From the NCBI GenBank assembly GCA_011799875.1, contig JAAAXO010000338.1, positions 821,937 through 885,936 of the forward strand: 64,000 bases of DNA, written 5' to 3'. Position 1 is the first letter of the stretch, and every line of letters begins with the position of its first letter. Position numbers and translations under genes: made by a program. Of the stretch, positions 1 through 9,463 are shown one piece after another. The notes below the pieces were generated by a model. The model saw only the letters and a program-made list of their open reading frames with translations. It made no database searches and was not told the origin of the DNA. The DNA comes from Thinopyrum elongatum (Eukaryota > Streptophyta > Magnoliopsida > Poales > Poaceae).

Positions 1-531
1 TATTATTGGGCCAGGCCCATGTAATTTCGAAATACTTGAGTATAGGCTATTTTTAGAGTCCGTATGTGTGGGGAAACAAGAGATAGGGTTGGTTTCGGAC
101 CCCTCCTTCAAGGGCCACGAAATCCCCCCCTCTTCCTCCATATATACAGCCCTTAGGGCACCGTTTAGACTTTGGGTTTTGTTTAGATTAAAAGTTCGCC
201 ATAGCTGCAACTTCGCGTACTTCGTTTGTGTTCAACGACCAGACCAAGACGTCACAGAACCCCACCTTGATCAATAAAGCTTTCATCTTATATTCGTAAT
301 ATCCAGATTGCAAATCTTAGTTTCTTGCTTGTTCTTCGTTTGCTTGCAGGAGATAGACCCTCGTGGTCAGGTTGATTGTGCTCCGGCGTGGTCAATAACC
401 TCTCGGAGTTGGTTTAGCGATTGCTAAGGCGCGACGTCCTCGCACGTTCGTAGTCGGATCGTCAAAGTCTACTCCACCAAAAACGATAGCTATCATCTCA
501 TCGAAAGATCGGGACACCCTCGCCTCTATCA
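1..531 (+). repeat. CRM LTR, class A1, cut by window edge
   Basis: The sequence matches positions ~392-922 of the full A1 LTR at 23311-24232. It keeps the TGGGCCAGGCCCA palindrome (7-19), the TATATA box (141-146), an AATAAA signal (~275) and the CTCTATCA terminus. The right flank is a minus-strand pol fragment; the same LTR/pol junction recurs at 49610/49611. Confidence 0.93.
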
Positions 532-966
532 TGAAATCTCTCACAAAACGCCTATAGAAACCAGCGAGTCCAAGAAAACTCCTCACTTGAGTGACCGTTT
601 TGGGCTGTGGCCAACTCTCAATAGCTTCAATCTTGGCTTTATCAACTTCAATTCCCTGTGGAGTAACAACATAGCCAAGAAAAGATACTCGGTCGGTGCA
701 AAAGGTGCACTTCCCAAGGTTACCAAACAAACGTGCATCACGTAAAGCAATAAAAACAGCACGTAAATGTTCCAAATGTTCCTCCAAAGATCTGCTATAA
801 ATCAGTATATCATCAAAATAGACTACCACAAATCGTCCAATGAAAGCACGTAAAACTTCGTTCATTAATCTCATGAAAGTACTAGGTGCATTAGTTAACC
901 CAAAAGGCATGACTAACCACTCATATAATCCAAACTTTGTTTTAAATGCTGTTTTCCATTCATCCA
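532..966 (-). pseudogene. pol: CRM pol fragment (RT palm to connection)
   Basis: Minus-strand translation gives the RT core: [15 protein letters not shown], then the YFDD catalytic box, then the LGYVV and [15 protein letters not shown] stretch of the RT thumb/connection. The rest of Pol is missing on both sides. On the left it ends exactly at the LTR terminus. On the right it changes to noaB leader near 966, where both partners share a short ATCC/CAATTT-like homology, so that junction looks like illegitimate recombination. It is non-functional. Confidence 0.88.
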
Positions 967-2074
967 TCAATTTCCACATCGTGCTACCCACTGTTCATTG
1001 TCATAATCATAGTTAAGGTCGTTCACATCTGTGCTTGATCCAATCTACATCTTATCTAGTTTGTTTTGGAAAGAGGGAGCAAGAAAAAAAAAAGAGAAAA
1101 AAAAAGTTAAAAAAAAGTCAGAGAAAAAAAAGAGAGAAAGAAAAAAAAAGAAAAAAAGTGTGAGGAAAAAAAGAGAGCAGAAAAAAAAAGAAAATTCGGA
1201 TCTATCTAGACTCAATCTCGTAGCTGAATTCGGATTGGAAACTGTTTTGCGCAGTGTTTAGTAAAACAGGCATATCTTTTTCGTACGAAGTCTGTTTTGG
1301 CTCCGTGAGTACTCAAATTAAAGCTAGTGACGAGCCGCATCTAAATAGTTGCAGAAGCTAGTTCAATATTTGAGACCTCAAAATCGGCATCTAAATAGGT
1401 CTTTTTGCCCTCCGAAGTTCGCGAACACAGCTTGTTCCAGTTTTTCAGGCCAGTTTTAGAATTTTTTGACTCCTCATATCAACTCGGAATTTAGTGATTC
1501 TTTTTGCGTTTGAAAGCTTGCGTCAGTGCCATTCTTGAGAAAAATTATCAGAAAATTGGCAAAAACTTTTCCAGAGGAAAGTTGGAGACAAAGTTGTTGG
1601 TATATCCTACTTGGTAGTTGTTTCTCATCATTATCTTTACTGCCATTGTGATCTTCACTTATATCTTGCTATCCAGAGCTACTTCATATCCTTTATTGAT
1701 GCTAGTTGTGCTACGCCGTGACCTCATTAGTGTTCTAGGCTCGCGTCTCTAGTCCGGTCTAGCCTAGGACCAGCACAGTATCGTCGTTGAGCGTTTATTC
1801 AACATTGCATCTCTGAATTGATTATTGCTAATCTTTTGCTACCATATATAGCCAACCCAGCTCCATATATTTCTACACCGTGTATACATACGTTCACCTG
1901 GCAATCGCTTTACTCAATCTTCGGAGTTATTTGACACCGCTGGTTGCCCGTCACCACCTGCTGCATGGTAAGAACTTGTAAGATATTGATATTTGCTTTA
2001 CTGTGAGCGCTTTACCACCACATCCTAGTAGTTCATAGGAACATTATTCTCGATTTTTTTTGTTTCTACTAATC
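967..2074 (+). other. noaB non-coding 5' leader (partial)
   Basis: This stretch matches in reverse orientation the leader at 25083-26507, but lacks the PBS-proximal ~300 bp. It contains a ~115-bp A/G-only-like purine run (about 1080-1196). I see no coding frame that persists between copies. It leads directly to the Gag start at 2075, so it is best read as the transcribed leader carrying packaging and dimerisation signals (inference). Confidence 0.75.
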
Positions 2075-4117
2075 ATGGCAGATTCCGGAGTTGTTAGTTC
2101 TTGGGCTTCATCGATCGTGGGAGATTTGCCATCACCTAAGAAAATGCAACAACCGCCACAAGAGGAGCAATTACATCAGAATGCACATAATCAGGTTAAT
2201 GTTTCCATGCCACCATTTACTGGTCGTTTTAGGCCTGATTTATATATTGAATGGGAGTACGAAATAAATGCTATATTTGCTTCCCATAATTTTGATGAGC
2301 GTGGAAAATTTCAAGCTGCGGTTAGTACTTTTAGTAGCTTTGCTTTAGTTTGGTGGAGTGAATATTGTCGGTTAAACCCTGATCTTATACCTACTACTTG
2401 GGATGATTTAAAACTTGTCATGAGAGATAGATTCGTTGATGTTTATTATACTCGTGGCATGATTAAAAAATTACAACATTTAAAACAAGGCACTGACACA
2501 GTAACAAAATATTATGATGATTTACAAACTACATTGTTGCACTCATTTTTAGAAGAAAGTGAAGAAGATTTTATGGATAGATTTTGGGGAGGATTAAACC
2601 GTGATATTCAAGAGATACTAATTCATGAAGAGTGTTATCCTATGGACCATTTGTTTCGTCTTGCTTGCAAAGCTGAACAGGAAATAAAACGACGTGTTGC
2701 CCACAAGGAGAACAAGTGCACGATGCACATTCCAAGTGTTGATATAGATGTTTCTTTAACTACTAGGCGTACTATGACAACCACATCCGTTGTTGCGATG
2801 ACTACATCATCTCCACCATGTGACACATCACCACCGAGAGTGCCTACATCATCTGAGTTGATCATAAGAGATAATGACAAAGGTACATATTTTCCACTTT
2901 CACATGAGAATGATGCATGCCTAGTTAACTTGAATACATCATGTGTTGAGTTACCTATTGATTTGGGCACGTCACCTATTTTAGAGAATTGTGTTACTGT
3001 CATGAATGCGTCATGTGATCAAACAACTGAAATACCAACAATTTTGAGTGCACCAATTGAATTAACTGTTGATGCAAAAGAACCAATGTTTAATCATTTT
3101 GATATGACCTCTAATCTTGGTGATGATTTTGTGTCAAAAGACTTATTGCATGTTTGCTTATTTAAGCATGTAGTAGCATGTAAATTTGATGCAAGTAAGG
3201 TTTATTCACCAATGTTGGGATGGTTTAATGATGAACATTGTCAATCCTTTGATATGAATAAGAGCTTCACTTATATGTGCAAATTGAGTTGCAATATTTT
3301 CATGTCTTCTAATACTTGTGATAATATTTTGGCTTTACATTTTATGAACTATGAAAGTTACTCATGTATACATGTGTCATATGTGCAAAAATCAAGGGAA
3401 GTAAAAATGGATGACAAATACATATACAACATGTACACCTTGTCTCTTTTGTTAGCCACATTTCAGATTAAGCAACGCCGAGGACGGCTTTGTTTTCAAG
3501 AAGTGGAGGATGATGAGGACATGAATACCTTGGATACGACCAAAAATATTGCATACATGTATATTTGTGAGGTGATTTCTAATGCAAACTATGCAATAAT
3601 TTATTTGTGTCATCCAAGACAAAAATACTTCACAAACTTTTGTGCCATGTCTAATTGCAGGTCTATGGGACATTTGTACAATTCACATATGAAGATAAGG
3701 GAAAAAGAGAAGTTTAGGTGCTGTTCGAAAAGTCCTCTCACGTCACTTTTGGGCCAAGAGAAGATAGAGTCCAAGTCTCTCACGTTCTGGATTCAGATTC
3801 GGACTGCACAGACATACCTGACTCAAAACGCCAAGAACTTTTTCATACGGACTCCGAATTGGGTGATTCTTTTTTTGTTGGAAAGTAGATTTCGTGCTCT
3901 TTCCAACCCAATTGGATTCACCTTAAAATTCATCCGGAGCTATGAGTTATCGACGAAACAATCTGACGCTGTAGCAGAATCCGAGTCAAACTACAAGTCC
4001 AAAGGTGTTGCATCACCTCCACTTGGGCCCATGAGCCTTGTACGACCTAGGGTTAGTTTTAGGCTGCCTTGGGACGTCCTCCCACCTCCTTGGCCACCAC
4101 CCCTTGCTCCTATATAA
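2075..4117 (+). CDS. gag: noaB Gag plus unknown C-terminal region, reading into the 3' LTR
   Basis: The 680-residue ORF starts at ATG 2075 (MADSGVV). Residues ~45-215 are a Ty3/gypsy Gag (retrotrans_gag type) with the motifs VWWSEYCRLNP, DDLKLVMRDRFV, LKQGTDTVTKYYDDL and FWGGLNRDIQEIL; it would form the capsid. There is no CCHC zinc knuckle and no protease, RT or integrase. Residues ~290-479 are a Cys-containing region I do not recognise (for example LLHVCLFKHVVACKFD and FTYMCKLSCNIF). Residues 480-680 are encoded by the LTR, and the TAA stop (4115-4117) lies inside the TATA box. The ORF is unbroken. A second copy at 61462-62392 is also open. Such an element would need Pol supplied by autonomous CRMs (inference). 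Confidence 0.8.
   Translation: MADSGVVSSWASSIVGDLPSPKKMQQPPQEEQLHQNAHNQVNVSMPPFTGRFRPDLYIEWEYEINAIFASHNFDERGKFQAAVSTFSSFALVWWSEYCRLNPDLIPTTWDDLKLVMRDRFVDVYYTRGMIKKLQHLKQGTDTVTKYYDDLQTTLLHSFLEESEEDFMDRFWGGLNRDIQEILIHEECYPMDHLFRLACKAEQEIKRRVAHKENKCTMHIPSVDIDVSLTTRRTMTTTSVVAMTTSSPPCDTSPPRVPTSSELIIRDNDKGTYFPLSHENDACLVNLNTSCVELPIDLGTSPILENCVTVMNASCDQTTEIPTILSAPIELTVDAKEPMFNHFDMTSNLGDDFVSKDLLHVCLFKHVVACKFDASKVYSPMLGWFNDEHCQSFDMNKSFTYMCKLSCNIFMSSNTCDNILALHFMNYESYSCIHVSYVQKSREVKMDDKYIYNMYTLSLLLATFQIKQRRGRLCFQEVEDDEDMNTLDTTKNIAYMYICEVISNANYAIIYLCHPRQKYFTNFCAMSNCRSMGHLYNSHMKIREKEKFRCCSKSPLTSLLGQEKIESKSLTFWIQIRTAQTYLTQNAKNFFIRTPNWVILFLLESRFRALSNPIGFTLKFIRSYELSTKQSDAVAESESNYKSKGVASPPLGPMSLVRPRVSFRLPWDVLPPPWPPPLAPI
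3497..3510 (+). other. Polypurine tract of noaB
   Basis: A purine run (AAGAAGTGGAGGA, with one T) lies immediately 5' of the LTR start TGATGAGGACATG. This is the expected place for plus-strand priming. The autonomous copies have AAGAAGGGGAGGA here. Confidence 0.75.
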
Positions 4118-4492
4118 GTAGATCCATCTAGTAGCTTTTTGCTTGGGATTTGTTTAGTTAAAAGTTAGCCATTGCAACTTCGTGTACTTCGTTTGTGTCC
4201 AACGACCAGACCAAGACAGCTTTCGGATCCCCACCATTATCAATACTTCATCTATATTCGCAATATTCAGATTGCATTATTATATTCTTGCTTGTTCTTC
4301 GATTGCGTGCAGGAATAGACCTTCGTGGTCAGGTTGATCGTGCTTCCAGCATCGTCAGTAACCTCAGGAGATTGGTTTAGCGATTGCTAAGGCGCAACGT
4401 CGTGCACGTTTGTAGTCGGATCGTCAAAGTCGGCTCCACCAAATCGATAGTTACCATCTCATCGAAAGATCGGGACACCCTCGCCTCTATCA
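3511..4492 (+). repeat. CRM LTR, class B2 (full, 982 bp)
   Basis: The LTR begins TGATGAGGACATGAATACC and ends CGCCTCTATCA. U3 type B is unrelated to type A apart from the first ~12 bp, and is open for 202 codons. R-U5 is type 2 (CAGGAATAGACC, TCGGATCCCCACC). It is the 3' LTR of the noaB copy to its left; its right flank is pol in opposite orientation. Confidence 0.93.
4024..4117 (+). promoter_or_regulatory. U3-B core promoter: TGGGCCCA and TATATAA
   Basis: A TGGGCCCA palindrome (4024-4031; overlapping plant site II/TCP-type TGGGCC motifs) lies ~87 bp upstream of the TATA box TATATAA (4111-4117). Transcription would start ~30 bp further on, close to the U3/R-U5 module boundary. Both motifs recur in the other B-class LTRs. 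Confidence 0.6.
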
Positions 4493-5078
4493 AGTATGCA
4501 ACAGGTTTGCCATCTTGTAATAACACACCTCCTAATCCAATTCCACTAGCATCACATTCAAGCTCAAAAGTCTTATTAAAATCAGGAAGTTGGAGTAAAG
4601 GAGCATGTGTTAACTTATCTTTCAACACCGTGAAGGCTTCTTCCTGTGCGGTACCCCAAACAAAAGGCACATCCTTCTTTGTAAGCTCGTTGAGAGGTGC
4701 AGCAATGGTACTGAAATCTCTCACAAAACGCCTATAGAAACCAGCGAGGCCAAGGAAACTCCTCACTTGTGTGACCGTTTTGGGCTGCGGCCAACTCTCA
4801 ATAGCTTCAATCTTGGCTTTATCAACTTCAATTCCCTGTGGAGTAACAACATAGCCAAGAAAAGATACTCGGTCGGTGCAAAAGGTGCACTTCCCAAGGT
4901 TACCAAACAAACGTGCATCACGTAGAGCAATAAAAACAACACGTAAATGTTCCAAATGTTCCTCCAAAGATCTGCTATAAATCAATATATCATCAAAGTA
5001 AACTACCACAAATCGTCCAATGAAAGCACGTAAAACTTCGTTCATTAATCTCGTGAAAGTACTAGGTGCATTAGTTAA
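4493..5078 (-). pseudogene. pol: CRM pol fragment (RT to RNase H), first copy of a tandem duplication
   Basis: The minus-strand frame covers the YFDD box, the RT connection and the first RNase H motif (LECDAS). It is bounded by LTR termini on both sides: CTCTATCA at 4492 and TGATAGAAG at 5079. The same fragment with the same right breakpoint (GTTAA before TGATAG) recurs at 6649-7234, offset exactly 2156 bp. Confidence 0.88.
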
Positions 5079-5999
5079 TGATAGAAGCGAGGGTGTCCCG
5101 ATCTTTCGATGAGATGATAACTATCGATTTGGTGGAGCCGACTTTGACGATCCGACTACGAACGTGCGAGGACGTCGCGCCTTAGCAATCGCTAAACCAA
5201 CTCCGAGAGGTTATTGACCACGCCGGAGCACAATCAACCTGACTACGAGGGTCTATCTCCTGCAAGCAAACGAAGAACAAGCAAGAAACTAAGATTTGCA
5301 ATCTGGATATTGCGAATATAAGATGAAAGCTTTATTGATCAAGGTGGGGTTCTGTGACGTCTTGGTCTGGTCGTTGAACACAAACGAAGTACGCGAAGTT
5401 GCAGCTATGGCGAACTTTTAATCTAAACAAAACCCAAAGTCTAAACGGTGCCCTAAGGGCTGTATATATGGAGGAAGAGGGGGGGATTTCGTGGCCCTTG
5501 AAGGAGGGGTCCGAAACCAACCCTATCTCTTGTTTCCCCACACATACGGACTCTAAAAATAGCCTATACTCAAGTATTTCGAAATTACATGGGCCTGGCC
5601 CAATAATAAGGTGACGCAGCACCTATAATAGCCTCTGGACGAAGTTTATGAAGTGGCATCTTGTATATTTCGTCCAAGGCTTCCTGCACTCATTATGGTG
5701 GCTTGAAAGTCCTGAAATCATCACTTGTAACTCCGTTCTTGTTCCCCTTGCGCATGCCATCATCTCCATGCTTGAACTTGCTCCAAGGTTCATCTTTCTT
5801 GTCCAAGCTCGGCCCTTCATTTGTAAGCAAAACAAATGTATCCAATTTAGGCAGCATCATATTCTCATGAACATTAGAATCATTACCAAGAAACGAAAGT
5901 ACCTGATAATTTAATTGGCGTGCGCGAGCTCTAGTAATTGGTCCAGTATGTATAGCAGCAGGGGCTGTGGGTGTAACAATGGTATTGATGTCCTCATCA
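5079..5999 (-). repeat. CRM LTR, class A1 with a mosaic U5 tip (921 bp)
   Basis: The outer ~70 bp carries type-2 variants (GATAACTATCGATTTGG, GGAGCC) while the remaining R-U5 is type 1 (GAACGTGCGAGGACG). It is followed on the right by a polypurine-tract complement, so this is a 3' LTR of a minus-strand element. The private TGATAGAAG variant is shared with 7235. Confidence 0.92.
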
Positions 6000-7234
6000 T
6001 CCTCCCCTTCTTGAAATGAAGTCGTCCTCGACGGAAGCTCATCTTCCTCACCCAAATAAGGCTTCAAATCTGCAATGTTAAAAGTGGGACTAACCCCAAA
6101 ATCTGCAGGCAGCTCAAGTTTATATGCGTTATCATTTATTTTCTCTAACACCTTAAAAGGACCATCAGCACGTGGCATTAGCTTTGATTTGCGCAAATCA
6201 GGAAATCTATCCTTACGCAAATGTAACCAAACAAGATCTCCAGGTGCAAACACAACATGTTTTCTACCCTTCTTTACAATTCTGCAATACATCTTTAAAT
6301 TCAGCATCATGCACATATTGATCTTTGAAGGTCTCCAAACCAAATATTTTAAAGTCAAGTTGTGAAAGCATAGTATAACGACGAGACAATGCATCAGCAA
6401 TAACATTTTCTTTACCCTTCTTGTGTTTAATGACATAAGGGAAAGTCTCAATGAATTCAACCCATTTAGCATGTCTACGGTTCAGTTTGGCTTGACTTTT
6501 AATATGTTTCAAAGATTCATGATCAGAATGAATAACAAATTCTTTGGGCCATAAATAATGTTGCCATGTTTCCAAAGTCCGAACAAGAGCATATAATTCC
6601 TTATCATAAGTAGAGTAATTCAGACTAGGCCCACTCAATTTTCAGAAAAGTATGCAACAGGTTTGCCATCTTGTAATAACACACCTCCTAATCCAATTCC
6701 ACTAGCATCACATTCAAGCTCAAAAGTCTTATTAAAATTAGGAAGTTGGAGTAAAGAAGCATGTGTTAACTTATCTTTCAACACCGTGAAGGCTTCTTCC
6801 TGTGCGGTACCCCAAACAAAAGGCACATCCTTCTTTGTAAGCTCGTTGAGAGGTGCAGCAATGGTACTGAAATCTCTCACAAAACGCCTATAGAAACCAG
6901 CGAGGCCAAGGAAACTCCTCACTTGTGTGACCGTTTTGGGCTGCGGCCAACTCTCAATAGCTTCAATCTTGGCTTTATCAACTTCAATTCCCTGTGGAGT
7001 AACAACATAGCCAAGAAAAGATACTCGGTCGGTGCAAAAGGTGCACTTCCCAAGGTTACCAAACAAACGTGCATCACGTAGAGCAATAAAAACAACACGT
7101 AAATGTTCCAAATGTTCCTCCAAAGATCTGCTATAAATCAATATATCATCAAAGTAAACTACCACAAATCGTCCAATGAAAGCACGTAAAACTTCGTTCA
7201 TTAATCTCATGAAAGTACTAGGTGCATTAGTTAA
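6000..7234 (-). pseudogene. pol: CRM pol with internal deletion (integrase tail, RNase H, RT)
   Basis: Reading on minus, RT (YFDD) and RNase H ([21 protein letters not shown]) are followed by only the C-terminal integrase part ([16 protein letters not shown]). About 914 bp spanning the HHCC zinc finger and the D,D35E core are missing near 6270. The breakpoint lies in the shared string CCCTT, suggesting microhomology-mediated loss. A one-base deletion near 6640 (AATTTTCAG versus AATTTTTCAG elsewhere) adds a frameshift. Confidence 0.88.
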
Positions 7235-8155
7235 TGATAGAAGCGAGGGTGTCCCGATCTTTCGATGAGATGATAACTATCGATTTGGTGGAGCCGACTT
7301 TGACGATCCGACTACGAACGTGCGAGGACGTCGTGCCTTAGCAATCGCTAAACCAACTCCGAGAGGTTATTGACCACGCCGGAGCACAATCAACCTGACT
7401 ACGAGGGTCTATCTCCTGCAAGCAAACGAAGAACAAGCAAGAAACTAAGATTTGCAATCTGGATATTGCGAATATAAGATGAAAGCTTTATTGATCAAGG
7501 TGGGGTTCTGTGACGTCTTGGTCTGGTCGTTGAACACAAACGAAGTACGCGAAGTTGCAGCTATGGCGAACTTTTAATCTAAACAAAACCCAAAGTCTAA
7601 ACGGTGCCCTAAGGGCTGTATATATGGAGGAAGAGGGGGGGATTTCGTGGCCCTTGAAGGAGGGGTCTGAAACCAACCCTATCTCTTGTTTCCCCACACA
7701 TACGGACTCTAAAAATAGCCTATACTCAAGTATTTCGAAATTACATGGGCCTGGCCCAATAATAAGGTGACGCAGCACCTATAATAGCCTCTGGACGAAG
7801 TTTATGAAGTGGCATCTTGTATATTTCGTCCAATGCTTCCTGCACTCATTATGGTGGCTTCAAAGTCCTGAAATCATCACTTGTAACTCCGTTCTTGTTC
7901 CCCTTGCGCATGCCATCATCTCCATGCTTGAACTTGCTCCAAGGTTCATCTTTCTTGTCCAAGCTAGGCCCTTCATTTGTAAGCAAAACAAATGTATCCA
8001 ATTTAGGCAGCATCATATTCTCATGAACATTAGAATCATTACCAAGAAACGAAAGTACCTGATAATTTAATTGGCGTGCGCGAGCTCTAGTAATTGGTCT
8101 AGTATGTATAGCAGCAGGGGCTGTGGGTGTAACAATGGTATTGATGTCCTCATCA
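7235..8155 (-). repeat. CRM LTR, class A1 mosaic, duplicate of 5079-5999
   Basis: It is 921 bp and carries the same TGATAGAAG start and type-2 U5 tip as its partner. Its left flank is GTTAA and its right flank is CCAAG, so no target-site duplication is visible. Confidence 0.92.
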
Positions 8156-8295
8156 CCAAGCCGATCCGCTTGGCGAGTCGCCCTGCTGGTCCTGCGCCTG
8201 AACGCTCCGGCCCGCCTTGAGTCTTGATCATCAGCCGCCACCTGGAAGACCCGCCCCAATATGGCGGGTCATATCATGGGGTTATATCCCCAACA
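8156..8295 (-). repeat. Fragment of an unrelated LTR (putative)
   Basis: Read on minus, the piece starts TGTTGGGGATATAACCCC, which resembles the 5' start (TG...) of other grass gypsy LTRs. Only ~140 bp remain before the CRM LTR. The family is not identified. Confidence 0.4.
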
Positions 8296-8474
8296 GTTCC
8301 CGCTTATGGTGGGTGGTCGGGGTCGAGCGATGCAGTGTGGTTTGCGCGTTTCTCTCGTACGCGCGTGTGTGCGAGGCGCTCACTAACTGAACCCTTGCGA
8401 GGCATTCGCTTACTGAACCCAACCGATTGCACTAGCTAGCTACGTACTGAACACGAGGGATCGATCCCACTGCG

Positions 8475-8650
8475 TACTGAAGCTAATCGATCCATCCCTT
8501 CGCTGCTAACTAAACCCGAGCGATTCCTTCGCTTCTAACTAAACCCGAGCGATTCCTTCGCTGCTAACTGAACCCAAGCGATTCCTTCGCTGCTAACTGA
8601 ATCCGATCGATCCTTCTCGCTGCTCACTGAAGCCGATTGAGCCCCCATAC
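8475..8650 (+). repeat. 29-bp tandem repeat, about five degenerate units
   Basis: The phrase CTAACTRAACCCRAGCGA followed by TTCCTTCGCT recurs with starts at 8506, 8535, 8564, 8593 and 8623, so the period is 29-30 bp. Flanking sequence (8390-8470) holds looser relatives (ACTGAACC). It is probably part of the LTR or leader of the broken gypsy element at 9464-10971. Confidence 0.7.
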
Positions 8651-9463
8651 GAGATGTAGCCAGCCGGTGCGTTGGGTTTACATTGATAGCCTCGAGCCAT
8701 TTTGCGTCACTTACCCATCGAGACTAGCGAGTTGAGTATTGCCGGGCCACGCTCTTTGTGCACCTTCAGTGATAAGCATATCCCGCATAGCTACATTTAG
8801 CATGCAATCATCGTGCTATCATACTTATGCCATAACTATCTCCCGTGCATACCATACTTGCTGTCTCATACCCGGCTCGAATATCAAGCATTGTGGCATA
8901 GTAAAATAAGCTTTTAAGCAAAAGAAAAAGAGAAACAAAAAGCTTGTAAGCAATAGCATTGAGCCATTTTGCATCATTCTATCGTAGTGATTCATACATA
9001 AGCATACTTTGGATTGTAGACGACACGTTTCTCTCATAGGTTGGTGCACAAGCGTATCTAGCCCATTTGAGCAATCGAGCTAGCGTCTCTCTAGCATCCG
9101 TACAACAAGAGCATTTTCCGTGGTTCCACATTTTTTAGCTCACTCCTTGGTTGTGAGGATCCCATTTATCTTCCGTGTGTGTGTTCCTAGTGATATTCTT
9201 GGGCTTGATCTATTTGTCTTATTTCGCAATTTGTGCATCTTTTCAACATTTTCGACATCTTGACTAACATTTGCTTGAATTATTGTGCCACTCCCTAACC
9301 AAGATCCTCCATAAGCCTTTTACTTGTAGGTGTGAGAAAACAAAACCCGGTACCAATTCTCCTATTATAGCATTCCGTTGAGTGATACTCGATACATCCA
9401 CAATCTTCAGAAAAGGTAACTTTGGTATTGTTCTCTCATTTTCCTACTCACCACCACTTGGTT
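8651..9463 (+). other. Non-coding stretch upstream of the non-CRM gag
   Basis: I see no conserved ORF, no tRNA-like sequence and no similarity to the CRM pieces. By position it should be the LTR/leader of the element whose gag starts at 9464. A primer-binding site could not be identified with confidence. Confidence 0.4.

Larger units (their letters stand above)
4493..8155 (-). repeat. 2156-bp tandem segmental duplication
   Basis: Unit 1 is 4493-6648. Unit 2 starts at 6649 and matches until its LTR ends at 8155, where unrelated sequence begins. Both contain the same pol/LTR breakpoint and the private TGATAGAAG variant. I counted roughly ten substitutions over the shared ~1.5 kb, so the duplication looks recent. 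Confidence 0.85.

Noticed and set aside
5399..5614. Recurring 71-codon frame (MQLWRTFNLNKTQ) on the other LTR strand
   Set aside because: It is an antisense shadow of the same LTR segment.
5332..5622. Recurring 96-codon frame starting MLRHLIIGPGP in every class A LTR
   Set aside because: It spans the U3 promoter, TATA box and R with no link to Gag-Pol. Its recurrence only reflects LTR copy number.
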